Source: Chitinophagales bacterium
GTDB lineage: Bacteria > Bacteroidota > Bacteroidia > Chitinophagales > CAIODY01
Direction of reading: 5' to 3'
NCBI GenBank assembly: GCA_947449695.1
Contig: CANFST010000001.1
Span: forward strand, 100,666 to 164,665
DNA: 64,000 bases
Made by a program: the position numbers and the translations under genes. The notes beneath the pieces are model-generated. The model was not told the DNA's origin, made no database searches, and saw only the letters and a list, made by a program, of their open reading frames with translations. Shown in pieces: positions 43,658 to 53,775 of this stretch (within the stretch, counting starts at the first letter, position 1; each line of letters starts with the position of its first letter).

Positions 43658-46600
43658 ATGCTAAATATCGAAAGCACAAGAAACTATTTGCAGCAATTTG
43701 ATTTTAAAACTTTGTTCATCGAAGAGTTAGGATGGAACAATCCTGCCAATAAAAATAACTTCCCTTTTCAAACCAAAGATGGTCAATTTTATCGCAAAGC
43801 TATTGCGGAACTTTCAGGTGCTACAGTTTATGAAATAACAACTGATGATGGTTCAATTCCTGATAGAAAAATTCGTGAAACCATTTCAAAGGAAATCCAA
43901 AAAATCAATTTTGAACACATCCTTATTTTTGTTGACAAAGACCGTACACAAACCATTTGGCGATGGATTAAAAAACAGGATAAAAAGAATTTATCTCGTG
44001 AACATTATTTTTCAACTGGTCAAACAGGCGATTTATTTATTGCCAAACTATCCAGCTTATTGGTTGATTTAAGTGAAATTGAAAACGATATTACCATTAC
44101 AGATGTCGCAAAAAAAATTCAACATGCACTCGATTTAGAAACCGTTACCAAAGCCTTTTTCAAAGAATATCAAAACCAGTTTGTGGTATTTTTAGATTTA
44201 ATTCAAGGCATTGATAACGATGCAGACCGTCGCTGGTATGCTTCTGTTATTTTAGATAGATTGATGTTCATTTACTTTTTGCAAGAAAAAGGATTTATTG
44301 ACAATGGCGATAGAGATTATCTGTACAACAAACTAAAACAAACCAAAAAAACTCTTGGTGTAAATCATTACTACAAAACATTTTTACACAAATTATTTTT
44401 TGAAGGATTTGCAAAACCCGAAGAAGAAAGAAGTAAAGAAACAAATGCACTTTTAGGTAAAGTAGTTTATTTGAATGGCGGTTTGTTTTTACCTCACAAA
44501 ATCGAAAAAAAATATCCCAATATTTCAATTCCTGATATTGCTTTTGAAAACCTTTTAAAATCTGACGAACCGAAAGGGTTGTTTGAACAATTTAGTTGGA
44601 GCTTAGATGATACTCCAGGCGGAAAGGATGATGAAATCAACCCTGATGTATTGGGCTATATTTTTGAAAAATACATCAACCAAAAGGCTTTTGGGGCTTA
44701 TTATACCCGAACTGAAATCACAGAATATTTGTGTGAGCAAACCATTTACAAACTCATTTTAGATGCTGTAAATCAACCCGAAATTGATGATGAGTTATTG
44801 GCAAAAGCTAAAATTCCCAAAGCAAAGCATTACGATTCTGTCGAAGAGCTTTTAATAAAATTAGATGCGGCTACTTGCAAAAAATTAATTTATGGCGATA
44901 ATGCAGTGTTGCCCAATTTAAGCCTGCTCGACCCTGCTTGTGGTAGTGGTGCATTTTTGGTGGCTGCCATGAAAACGCTGATAAATGTATATGCTGCCAT
45001 ATTGGGCAAGATTGAATTTTTGGGCGATAAAAATTTGATTCAGTGGAAAAAGGGAATTGAAAAAGACCATCCAAGCATCAATTATTTCATCAAAAAACAA
45101 ATCATCACCAACAATTTATATGGTGTTGATATAATGGAAGAAGCTACTGAAATAGCCAAGTTGCGGCTGTTTTTGGCTTTGGTAAGCAGCGCACATACGG
45201 TGGAGCAATTAGAACCATTGCCTAATATTGATTTCAATATTATGAGTGGCAATTCATTGATTGGTATGATGAGGGTTGATGCCAATCAATTCAACAGGTT
45301 GGTAAATACTTCGGGCAAAAAGCCCAAAGGGAAAGTGTTGCAAAAAGAAAATATTTTTGACAAAGAAGTGATAGTAGGCAACCTATTTGCCGAAGAAAAT
45401 GCAAAAGGCTATCAACAATTAATAAATGAAAAAGAAGCCGCCATTAGTGCTTATAAAAATGCGAAAGGATTGGGTAGTGCAGGCTTACAAGATTTAAGAG
45501 ATAGCATACAAAAACAAGAAAATGAAGCCAACAAAATTTTGAACGAATTATTGTTAGAAGAATTTAACAACCTTAAAATAAAATATGAGCAAGTTACATG
45601 GGATGATGAAAAACAAAAAGAAGGCAAACCAAATAAGCGACCGCTTGAATTAGCTGATATAGAATCACTTGAACCGTTTCATTGGGGCTATGAATTTTCG
45701 GATATTTTTAGAAAGAAAAATGGTTTTGATGCTATTATTACTAATCCACCGTGGGAAGTTTTTCAAACAAATGAAAAAGAATTTTTTCAGCAGTTTGATA
45801 AAAAAATTACAAAGAAGAAATTGAGGATTGAGGATTGGGAACAAAATAGAAACGAATTAATGGCAGATGAAGAAATCAAAAATGCTTGGCTGCAATATTC
45901 AAGTAAATATCCTCATCAATGGGCTTATTTAAAAAATTCACCGCAGTATAAAAATCAAATTTCGGTTGTTAACGGTAAAGCAATTGGAAACAAACCAAAT
46001 TTGTATTGTTTATTTACCGAACAATCTCGAAACCTTTTAAAAAACGGTGGTTATTGTGGTATTGTTATTCCAAGCGGCATATACACTGATTTAGGAACAA
46101 AAAAACTTCGTGAAATGTTATTTGATGAAAATAAAATCACTGGTCTTTTTTGTTTTGAAAACAGAAAAGAAATTTTTGAAAATGTGCATCGTAGCTTTAA
46201 GTTTGTTGTCCTAAGTTTTGAGAAGGGAAGCAATTCTTCAAAATTTCCCTCATCATTTATGCGGCTCGATGTAGAAGAACTTCAGAATTTTCCTCAATAT
46301 GGTTCGATAAATATTTCCGTTGATTTAATAAAAAAATTGAGTCCAGATAGTTTTTCAATTATTGAATTTAAAACAGAACAAGAAGTTAAAATTGCTGAAT
46401 CAATAGCTCAATTCCCATTGTTGTCTGGCTTTAGCAAAGGTTGGGATTTAGAATTATATGGTGAAGAAATGAACATGACCCGTTCAGCAGATAGTTTTTT
46501 AACACATCCTACAAAATTTGTTTTGTATGAAGGAGGCATGATTTGGCATTTTACAAACACATTTGACCAACCTCGATACTTTATCAATGAAGCATCCATA

Positions 46601-47776
46601 AAGGAAGATTTTTTAAGCAAACGAGTAAAACGAATTGGAGTAGCGGATACACAAGTTAAACGCCGTCCTAAAGATTTAAAAAATGATTATGAAGCTTACC
46701 GTTTAGCTATCCGTAAGATTGCATCAAATACAAATGAGCGAACACTAATTACAACTGTTATTCCACCTAATTCAATTGCTGGTAATTCCCTTACTGTAAA
46801 TTTCCCATTCAAGCATGATTATGAAAAATACAATGAGCTTAACTACAGCGGAAATGATTTGATTTTACTTTCATCAATTCTAAATAGTTATGTGGCAGAT
46901 TATATTTTGCGTTCAAGGGTAACCACAAACCTTAACCTCTTTTTTCTTTATCAACTTCCAGTTCCTCGATTAAAGTCAACAGATAAATGGTATAAACCTA
47001 TTGTAGAACGGGCATCAAAATTAATTTGCACCTCTGCTGAATTTGCTGCCTTGTGGGAAGAGGTAATGAAAACGAAATGGAATGAAAAATTAGCAGCCAC
47101 CGAAGAAACAGAACGCAATAAATTAAGAGCTGAATTGGATGGCATCATTGCTCATATTTATGGCTTAAATCAAGATGAATTGGAATACATACTTTCAACA
47201 TTTCCAATTGTGGCTGCATCGCAAAAACAAATGGTATTGGAAGAATATAAAAAAATTGCTCCACAATTTTCAAATACAAAAACAGAAGATTGGGATGCTG
47301 CTTTGCAAAATGGCGAAAGCCCTACAGTTGAATACAAATCAACACTTCGGGTTGATTTAAAAACCAACAACCCTGAAAAGCATATTGAAAACAGTGTGGT
47401 AAAAACTTTAGCTGCATTTCTAAATTCACAAGGTGGCACATTGTTAATTGGTGTGGCTGATGATAAAACCATATTGGGTTTAGATACTGATTTTAATTCG
47501 TTTTCAAAAGCTGATAAATTAGATGAGTTTCAAAAACACTTTGATAATTTGATTCAAAAATCAATGGGTAACCACATACATCATTATTTAAAATTGGAGT
47601 TTCCAACCATTGCTGATAAAACAATTTGCAGCATCACCATTAAAGAAAAAAGTGCCGAGCCAGTTTATGTGCTGGATGAAAACAATCAAGAAAAGTTTTT
47701 CATTCGCCGCCAAGCATCCACCGTTGATTTAAAAACCAGCGAAACAACTAAATACGTAAAAGAGCATTGGAAATGA
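43658..47776 (+). CDS. Eco57I-like N6-adenine DNA methylase fused to an AlbA_2 (Schlafen-type) domain
   Basis: The start is the ATG at 43658, 8 bases after the helicase stop; the track began at an upstream TTG. In 1372 residues the order is an N-terminal module (about 1-150, with HILIFVDKDRTQTIWRW), a helical linker, motif I LDPACGSGAFLVAA (~423), motif IV NPPWEVF (~695), a target-recognition-like region (~800-1130), and a C-terminal AlbA_2/Schlafen domain (~1220-1372: ESPTVEYKSTLR, NSQGGTLLIGVADD). Predicted to methylate host adenines and mark self. The AlbA_2 domain may bind or cut RNA or DNA. Confidence 0.85.
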   Translation: MLNIESTRNYLQQFDFKTLFIEELGWNNPANKNNFPFQTKDGQFYRKAIAELSGATVYEITTDDGSIPDRKIRETISKEIQKINFEHILIFVDKDRTQTIWRWIKKQDKKNLSREHYFSTGQTGDLFIAKLSSLLVDLSEIENDITITDVAKKIQHALDLETVTKAFFKEYQNQFVVFLDLIQGIDNDADRRWYASVILDRLMFIYFLQEKGFIDNGDRDYLYNKLKQTKKTLGVNHYYKTFLHKLFFEGFAKPEEERSKETNALLGKVVYLNGGLFLPHKIEKKYPNISIPDIAFENLLKSDEPKGLFEQFSWSLDDTPGGKDDEINPDVLGYIFEKYINQKAFGAYYTRTEITEYLCEQTIYKLILDAVNQPEIDDELLAKAKIPKAKHYDSVEELLIKLDAATCKKLIYGDNAVLPNLSLLDPACGSGAFLVAAMKTLINVYAAILGKIEFLGDKNLIQWKKGIEKDHPSINYFIKKQIITNNLYGVDIMEEATEIAKLRLFLALVSSAHTVEQLEPLPNIDFNIMSGNSLIGMMRVDANQFNRLVNTSGKKPKGKVLQKENIFDKEVIVGNLFAEENAKGYQQLINEKEAAISAYKNAKGLGSAGLQDLRDSIQKQENEANKILNELLLEEFNNLKIKYEQVTWDDEKQKEGKPNKRPLELADIESLEPFHWGYEFSDIFRKKNGFDAIITNPPWEVFQTNEKEFFQQFDKKITKKKLRIEDWEQNRNELMADEEIKNAWLQYSSKYPHQWAYLKNSPQYKNQISVVNGKAIGNKPNLYCLFTEQSRNLLKNGGYCGIVIPSGIYTDLGTKKLREMLFDENKITGLFCFENRKEIFENVHRSFKFVVLSFEKGSNSSKFPSSFMRLDVEELQNFPQYGSINISVDLIKKLSPDSFSIIEFKTEQEVKIAESIAQFPLLSGFSKGWDLELYGEEMNMTRSADSFLTHPTKFVLYEGGMIWHFTNTFDQPRYFINEASIKEDFLSKRVKRIGVADTQVKRRPKDLKNDYEAYRLAIRKIASNTNERTLITTVIPPNSIAGNSLTVNFPFKHDYEKYNELNYSGNDLILLSSILNSYVADYILRSRVTTNLNLFFLYQLPVPRLKSTDKWYKPIVERASKLICTSAEFAALWEEVMKTKWNEKLAATEETERNKLRAELDGIIAHIYGLNQDELEYILSTFPIVAASQKQMVLEEYKKIAPQFSNTKTEDWDAALQNGESPTVEYKSTLRVDLKTNNPEKHIENSVVKTLAAFLNSQGGTLLIGVADDKTILGLDTDFNSFSKADKLDEFQKHFDNLIQKSMGNHIHHYLKLEFPTIADKTICSITIKEKSAEPVYVLDENNQEKFFIRRQASTVDLKTSETTKYVKEHWK

Positions 47777-47800
47777 AATTTAAAAACTGAAAAGTATTTT

Positions 47801-49489
47801 ATGAGTCTTCAATTAAATAAATACCAAAGCATCTTAAATGGTCTTAAAGATAAAATTCGCCATGCTCGATTAAAAGCTGCTGTTACTGCCAATACCCAGC
47901 TATTAGCTATTTATTGGGAAATAGGAACAGCCATTATTGAGCAACAAAAAGAAGAAGGTTGGGGAGCTAAAACAATAGAAAGATTATCAGTTGATTTGCG
48001 AACTGAATTTAGCGACATGAAAGGTTTGTCGGCTCGAAACCTGCGCTACATGAGAGAGTTTGCCAAATCGTATCCTCATTTTTCAATTTTGCAACCAGTG
48101 GCTGCAAAATTGCCAAACACAAAAAAATTAACACAATCAATTATGCAACCAGCGGTTGCACAATTACCCAAAGCAAAAAAATCGAAAATAGAAGTTGATA
48201 TTTTGCAGCCGCTGATTATAAAAATTCCTTGGACACACCACACCATTATTTTAGATAGAATTAAAAACAAAGAAGAACGATTTTTTTATTTGCAACAAAC
48301 GGTTGGAAATGGTTGGAGCAAAAGTGTTTTGTCGTTACAAATCGACAACAAACTTTATCAACGTCAAGGTAAATCCATCAACAATTTTGAAAACACATTA
48401 CCAGCCATTGATTCGGATTTAGCAAAAGAAACTTTTAAAAATCCATACTTGTTTGATTTTTTGGCAATGGGTGAAAAAATGCAGGAACGAGATTTTGAAA
48501 AGGCATTATTGCAACATCTGAAAGCCTTTATGTTGGAGCTAGGTAAAGGTTTTGCTTATGTAGGCAATCAAAAAAACATAGTTGTAAATGGCGATGATTT
48601 TTTCTTAGACCTGCTATTTTATAATTACAATTTACACTGCTTTGTGGTTTTTGAATTAAAAATTGGCGACTTTAAACCAGAGTATGCAGGCAAGCTGAAT
48701 TTTTATGTAAATACCATTAATGCACAGTTGAAAAGTGAAATCGATAAGCCAACCATTGGCGTATTGCTTTGTAAAACACCTAATGAAACAGTCATAAAAT
48801 ATTCACTTCAAAATATTGATGCCCCAATTGGTGTGTCGGATTATAAATTAGCCAACGCATTGCCTCAACAATTAAAAGCAGAAATGCCAACCATTGAAGA
48901 ATTGGAAAAGGAAATCGAGGAAGAATACAATGAACTGAAAAGCCCATCGCAAAAGCGATTTGATGCATTGAAAGAAAAATTAGGGCAATTAAAAAATGAA
49001 GAAATAAAGCAGACCGCCACTACACCAATTTTGTTTGAAATAATTGATAAAAGCCTTGTGCCTTTATTTAGTGCATTAATCAATCGGCTAAATACTTTGA
49101 GCGAATATTTTGTGTCAACCGATTACTATTGGCAGGGCAAAGACCATAAAAATGTGGATGAAAAACAATGGTTAGAGAATTGGAAAAATGAAGATTTTTT
49201 AAGAAAGACCTTTGAGCTTGAATTTACTTATCGTATGCATGGATTTAAAAAAGCAGGTACTGAAGCATTTGGTTTATTCATAGGACTTAAAATAAGAATC
49301 GATACTTATTGGTATGGTTTTTCAGTTGTGAACTATAACAACCAAGAACCAATTTTAAAGAAATTGTATCACGAACAACTTACACAACAAGATATTCAAG
49401 CCCTTGTAGAAACTGTTTTTGATTTTGCCTTAGCAGATATTGAAAAACGGATAGAGTGGATTAATGAAGACAAAAACAGAAAAAAATAA
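47801..49489 (+). CDS. DUF1016 (YhcG) PDDEXK nuclease-family protein with C-terminal extension
   Basis: The 562 residues comprise DUF1016_N (about 1-95: QLLAIYWEIGTAIIEQQ, LSARNLRYMREFA), then three imperfect copies of an ILQPvAaqLP segment (96-144), then the PDDEXK core (about 225-345) with DDFFLDLLFYNYNLHCFVVFELKIG. The family normally ends there at about 350; here about 210 further residues form an unassigned domain (PLFSALINRLNTLSEYF onwards). It lies 24 bases after the methylase, so it is part of the same operon. DUF1016 proteins are frequent companions of R-M loci. Confidence 0.85.
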   Translation: MSLQLNKYQSILNGLKDKIRHARLKAAVTANTQLLAIYWEIGTAIIEQQKEEGWGAKTIERLSVDLRTEFSDMKGLSARNLRYMREFAKSYPHFSILQPVAAKLPNTKKLTQSIMQPAVAQLPKAKKSKIEVDILQPLIIKIPWTHHTIILDRIKNKEERFFYLQQTVGNGWSKSVLSLQIDNKLYQRQGKSINNFENTLPAIDSDLAKETFKNPYLFDFLAMGEKMQERDFEKALLQHLKAFMLELGKGFAYVGNQKNIVVNGDDFFLDLLFYNYNLHCFVVFELKIGDFKPEYAGKLNFYVNTINAQLKSEIDKPTIGVLLCKTPNETVIKYSLQNIDAPIGVSDYKLANALPQQLKAEMPTIEELEKEIEEEYNELKSPSQKRFDALKEKLGQLKNEEIKQTATTPILFEIIDKSLVPLFSALINRLNTLSEYFVSTDYYWQGKDHKNVDEKQWLENWKNEDFLRKTFELEFTYRMHGFKKAGTEAFGLFIGLKIRIDTYWYGFSVVNYNNQEPILKKLYHEQLTQQDIQALVETVFDFALADIEKRIEWINEDKNRKK

Positions 49490-49560
49490 CTTCAAATTTT
49501 CGGCAGTAAAAGGAGTTTGCTGCCGATTTATAGAGTTGAAAATAAAACGAAGAAACAACT

Positions 49561-51525
49561 ATGAGCTTTAAATTATTGGCAATAAGACCGCTGGAAGGTT
49601 GTAATGAAAGGTTTCTTAAAAACTTACAAGCTGGAGAAATCTATAAATTCTATAGTGATTATGAATTTCTTAACCAGAGAAATGAACAAGTGAGTTTATC
49701 TGAAGAAGTTGCTAAAATAATTTTCAAATCAACCATCCCTGAAGATTTATACTACATTAATAAGAACAAGGAAACTTATATTGCAGTTAGTATTTCTGCA
49801 ATTGTAGGAAAAAACGGCTCTGGAAAAAGTAGTATTTCAGAACTTTTTTTGTACGCCTTGTTTGTTATTTCAAACAGATTGGGATTTATAGATAAGAGCA
49901 AATTTTTAGAATTAGAATCCACAAAACAAGAAGATTTAATTGAATCGAAAGAATACGAAAAAGACGTTATTGACATTACTTCAGGATTAAAAATTGAATT
50001 ATATTATTTATTAGAAAATAATTTTTTTAAACTTTGTATTAGTGGGGGTAAAATATATTTAAGTGAATACTCTCCAAATCTAAACAACCAATCTTTTTCT
50101 ACCCCAACACCTGTAACATACAGAGAGGCTTTAGGGCATTTCTTTTATTCCATGATAGTAAATTACTCATTTTATGGGTTCAATACAAACCAAATTGGAA
50201 ATTGGATAAAAGCGTTTTTTCATAAAAATGATGGCTATCAAATGCCAGTTGTAATTAATCCATTCCGAGAAAAAGGAAATCTTGATGTGAATATTGAAAA
50301 TCAACTTACAAGGGCTAGATTACTTGCAAACATTCTTAGTATTTCCAATTACAAAAATATTAATCGTAAATCTGCAATAGATTCTATTGAGCTTTTTTTT
50401 GACAACAGAAAAGATTACAAATTCTTAGGAAACAATGAACTTAGATTTACTCATTCATTTGTACAAAAATTTAGAGAGCTTATAATAATTCCGCTTTACA
50501 AATTAACATTCAATGAAAGTATCAATTATCCTGAAATAAATACAGAAATAAAAAAATATGCTGAACTTTATTTGATTCATAAATTAATCACTATCCCTTC
50601 TCGATACAAGCTATTTGAAGACTTTAATAAAAGAAAAAGGAAAAAAGATGACAGTCAGGATAATTATAATCTAACAAATAAAATTGCCAATGATTATGTC
50701 GAAGCTTTACACAAGGATAAGAGTCACATAACTTTAAAGGTTAGGCAAACCCTTAATTTTCTCCGACAAAATCTTTATAATATTCCAGAAGGCATAGATT
50801 TTAAAAATGGAATCGAAATTAAATCCGCTGTAAGAAATATTAATAAAGCAAAAAGTGAAAAATGGTTTACAGAAACAATTGATTATTTACCACCACCATT
50901 TTTAACAAGTAGAATTAAGTTTAAAGATGGAAGTTATTTCGACCAGTTAAGTTCAGGTGAAAAACAGAAAATATATTCACTAAACTCTGTGATTTATCAC
51001 ATGAAGAACCTTGAATCAGTTCATAAAAACAAGCTCATTAATAAAGAGAAACTAATAATCGAATACGATACAGTAAATTTAATTTTTGATGAAATAGAGT
51101 TGTACTATCACCCAGAGTTTCAAAAAAACACTATCACTGATTTACTTTCATTATTAAGAAAAGCAAACTTTAAATATATAGAAAATATAAATATTGTGTT
51201 TCTTACTCATTCTCCATTTATACTATCAGATATTCCTATTCAAAATATTATGTTGTTGAATTTTGATTCAAAAACTGGAAAGTCAATACAAGTTAAAAGT
51301 AGAAAACAAACTTTTGGAGCTAATATTCATGATTTACTTGCGGATAATTTTTTCTTGCATGATACATTCATTGGAGACTTTGCAGATAAAAAAATTATGG
51401 GACTTATAAAAAACATAAAAAGTAAAACAACAACTAAAAGTGACAGGAAACTACTAAAATTAATTGGAGATACATTTTTGAAAACAGGAATAGAACTATA
51501 TAGTAAATCTAATGATAAAGATTGA
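49561..51525 (+). CDS. ABC/SMC-type AAA ATPase, PtuA-like (Septu-type pair)
   Basis: The 654 residues hold Walker A IVGKNGSGKSS (~82), the ABC signature QLSSGEKQK (~461), Walker B NLIFDEIELYYHPEF (~506) and the His-switch FLTHSPFILSD (~548). The long insert between Walker A and signature is the usual site of the coiled-coil or regulatory domain. It overlaps the next gene, an HNH nuclease, by 14 bases. ATPase + HNH is the organisation of Septu (PtuA/PtuB), where the ATPase gates the nuclease. Sequence similarity to PtuA could not be tested. Confidence 0.8.
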   Translation: MSFKLLAIRPLEGCNERFLKNLQAGEIYKFYSDYEFLNQRNEQVSLSEEVAKIIFKSTIPEDLYYINKNKETYIAVSISAIVGKNGSGKSSISELFLYALFVISNRLGFIDKSKFLELESTKQEDLIESKEYEKDVIDITSGLKIELYYLLENNFFKLCISGGKIYLSEYSPNLNNQSFSTPTPVTYREALGHFFYSMIVNYSFYGFNTNQIGNWIKAFFHKNDGYQMPVVINPFREKGNLDVNIENQLTRARLLANILSISNYKNINRKSAIDSIELFFDNRKDYKFLGNNELRFTHSFVQKFRELIIIPLYKLTFNESINYPEINTEIKKYAELYLIHKLITIPSRYKLFEDFNKRKRKKDDSQDNYNLTNKIANDYVEALHKDKSHITLKVRQTLNFLRQNLYNIPEGIDFKNGIEIKSAVRNINKAKSEKWFTETIDYLPPPFLTSRIKFKDGSYFDQLSSGEKQKIYSLNSVIYHMKNLESVHKNKLINKEKLIIEYDTVNLIFDEIELYYHPEFQKNTITDLLSLLRKANFKYIENINIVFLTHSPFILSDIPIQNIMLLNFDSKTGKSIQVKSRKQTFGANIHDLLADNFFLHDTFIGDFADKKIMGLIKNIKSKTTTKSDRKLLKLIGDTFLKTGIELYSKSNDKD

Positions 51526-52717
51526 AATAAATAACCTTCAACAAAAAAAGCAAGAATACTTGGTTGCTACACTTTCAAGAGTTGCAACTAGAGTTTCTAT
51601 TTTAGAAAAATCGCTTTCTCATTTGCATGGTGATGATATTAATTTTACTGAGAATAATTTAACTAGTTTAAAAGCTATTACAAGAGAAATAGCCTCTTTA
51701 GTTGGTGATAAACTTAACATTCCTAATGGGCAAAATGGTTACTCAAGTGCCATAGAAGCTTACCTAGTAAGTGCAAACCATTTAGGCAATATTAATCTCA
51801 ATGGTCTTCTTGATTTTTGTCGGGACTTGCTGGCAAATACAAATAAGCTGCTCTCAGAATTATTAATTTGTGATGCAAGCGAATTAATGAATCTAAATCA
51901 AACATTACTTCAAAAACATGCATTAAACACAATTAATAATATCGCTGTAATTAAATTGGCATTTGATTACACATACGAAACTATAGCCTCAGAAGTGAAA
52001 AATTTCTTTAGAATCAACCAATTTGTATCAGCCTGTCCATATTGCAACAAAGTAGAGGCGAGACATTATACCAATGGTGCTGGTGAAGTTGTTGAATCAT
52101 TTCAATTGGATCATTTTTATGATAAAGCAACATATCCACTTTTGGCTTATTGTTTTTTCAATTTAGTACCAAGTGACCAAACATGTAACACCTTGAATAA
52201 ACACGATACTGAATTTAATGACGAATACCATATAAATCCTCACCATAAAGGTTATTTAGACAGATTTAAGTTTGAACCTACTGGCTGGAATACTGCATAC
52301 AAAGTCAACCAAATAAAGGTCAAAATAACAGTGCCGCAAAATTCTGCCTCTTATAAACAAATTAAAGGAGATAATCCGCCTCATGATGAAAATGGGGAAT
52401 TAGGGAATTTGAATGTTTTTAAAATACTTTCTAAATATCAGGCGGAAACACATAAAGCTGGAAAAATGCTTGAGGAACTAAATAATAGAAATAAATATTT
52501 AAAGCATTTGAAGAAGTTTTTAAAAAATCTTAACGAAATGGACAGAAAAAATAGTTATTTAAAATGGTATGAGAGGAATTTCAATGTTCGATTTAAAAAT
52601 TCTGACTTTAATGAAAAGAAATACTCAAAATTTTGCAGAGATTTACATGACTATTATTTTAGTGAAAATTCAAATCTACTCAATAAGTATATACAAGATT
52701 TAATTAAAAAATACTAG
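51512..52717 (+). CDS. HNH endonuclease, PtuB-like
   Basis: In this 401-residue protein an N-terminal helical half (1-165) precedes a treble-clef HNH: ACPYCNKVEA (~175), FQLDHFYDKATYP (~199) and PSDQTCNTLNKHD (~223). The C-terminal region is Lys-rich helix. Coupled translation with the ATPase (14-base overlap) supports a complex. It is longer than typical PtuB, the extra half being at the N-terminus, so it may be a Septu variant rather than classical Septu. Confidence 0.8.
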   Translation: MIKIEINNLQQKKQEYLVATLSRVATRVSILEKSLSHLHGDDINFTENNLTSLKAITREIASLVGDKLNIPNGQNGYSSAIEAYLVSANHLGNINLNGLLDFCRDLLANTNKLLSELLICDASELMNLNQTLLQKHALNTINNIAVIKLAFDYTYETIASEVKNFFRINQFVSACPYCNKVEARHYTNGAGEVVESFQLDHFYDKATYPLLAYCFFNLVPSDQTCNTLNKHDTEFNDEYHINPHHKGYLDRFKFEPTGWNTAYKVNQIKVKITVPQNSASYKQIKGDNPPHDENGELGNLNVFKILSKYQAETHKAGKMLEELNNRNKYLKHLKKFLKNLNEMDRKNSYLKWYERNFNVRFKNSDFNEKKYSKFCRDLHDYYFSENSNLLNKYIQDLIKKY

Positions 52718-52777
52718 TATCATTTATTTACTTTTTCCATTCGGAGTATTTTGATTATCTAAAAATATCAATTTTCA

Positions 52778-53101
52778 ATGGGTTGGAATTCAATTTATAA
52801 AAATGTTTTAAAGGCAATGTACACTGAAATGATTTATCATTCCTTGGTAGAAAAACGTGCTTATAAAATTATATCAGTAGAAGAAGATACAATAACAATC
52901 GCAAGAATGAGTGGTGGTGAAAATGACAGCCTTACAAAAGCAGAAGTAGAAAGAGCAATTGAAAAAATAAAAGCAACAGGTGGTAAAATAAAACGCAGAA
53001 CACTAATAAGCCCAACGGTTGCCAAAGAAACAACTTTAGTATTATTTAACCCCAATTTATCATGGGATGAAACGAGAGAATTCATTCTATATAAGCCCTG
53101 A
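52778..53101 (+). CDS. Hypothetical protein, 107 aa
   Basis: It contains YKIISVEEDTITIARMSGGENDSLTKAEVERAIEKIKATGGKI and then a C-terminal segment TTLVLFNPNLSWDETREFILY. The alpha/beta pattern suggests a small globular domain; no family is recognised. It follows the HNH gene by 60 bases and precedes the coiled-coil gene by 14, so it is likely the operon's continuation. Confidence 0.6.
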   Translation: MGWNSIYKNVLKAMYTEMIYHSLVEKRAYKIISVEEDTITIARMSGGENDSLTKAEVERAIEKIKATGGKIKRRTLISPTVAKETTLVLFNPNLSWDETREFILYKP

Positions 53102-53115
53102 TTTTACCTACTACC

Positions 53116-53751
53116 ATGTCATCAGAAATTGAAAAACTAAATCAAATTATTGCCGAACAAGCTCAAAAAATCAAAGCGTTGGAATTTGAGCTGGGTAACA
53201 AATTAATTGAGTTTTCATTGGATAATTATTTTGCAATTGCCTCTCATTTTGAAAACCACTTGCATTTAATTAGTGATGAATTTAATTCGGTCAATAAAGT
53301 TCCGTTGAATGTTATTGATAGAAAATTTAGCAATGAACAAATCCCTATTAGCGTTTCATCAAAAGAAATCATCTTAATAATTTCAGCAGAAAAGGGAAGA
53401 AAGAAAACAATTTTAGTAAAGCAAAATGAGCAGATGAAATTCTATGAAATGAATAATGAAGATTCATTCGAGGATTTGCTAATTGATATTGACCCACTTA
53501 GCCGACATTTGATTCAAACAACTAAACACTGCATTTTGAATGTTTCCTATTTTGAGTTATTAAACAAATCAACATTAAAGCCATTATTCAATATTGAAAA
53601 TATAGAGAACTACTCTCCATTTAAATTATCTACAAATTATAATGCCTACAATAACTTCAATAAAGTTAAGTCGTATCAGCAGACTATCATTTCCTTACAA
53701 AAGTTACTCTCTTCTTACAAATCTTTATCGCAGCAATTAAAGTCAACTTAA
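53116..53751 (+). CDS. Coiled-coil protein with LytTR-like segment
   Basis: Of 211 residues, 1-40 form a coiled coil (EKLNQIIAEQAQKIKALEFELG). The middle (EIILIISAEKGRKKTILVKQ ... FEDLLIDIDPLSRHLIQTTKHCILNVSYFEL) follows the spacing of LytTR DNA-binding domains: a strand reading as dI.yI, a loop with L..L, and h.s.lVNl.yi. A Ser/Tyr-rich tail ends the protein. The assignment is a by-eye pattern, not a confirmed hit. It could regulate the operon that it terminates. Confidence 0.5.
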   Translation: MSSEIEKLNQIIAEQAQKIKALEFELGNKLIEFSLDNYFAIASHFENHLHLISDEFNSVNKVPLNVIDRKFSNEQIPISVSSKEIILIISAEKGRKKTILVKQNEQMKFYEMNNEDSFEDLLIDIDPLSRHLIQTTKHCILNVSYFELLNKSTLKPLFNIENIENYSPFKLSTNYNAYNNFNKVKSYQQTIISLQKLLSSYKSLSQQLKST

Positions 53752-53775
53752 ATTTGCGACATAAAAATTATAATC

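Noticed and set aside
40278-47776. Canonical DISARM or BREX system
   Set aside because: No DUF1998 (DrmB) or DrmA-type helicase, and no BrxC, PglZ or Lon-like genes are present; only the helicase-methylase theme is shared.
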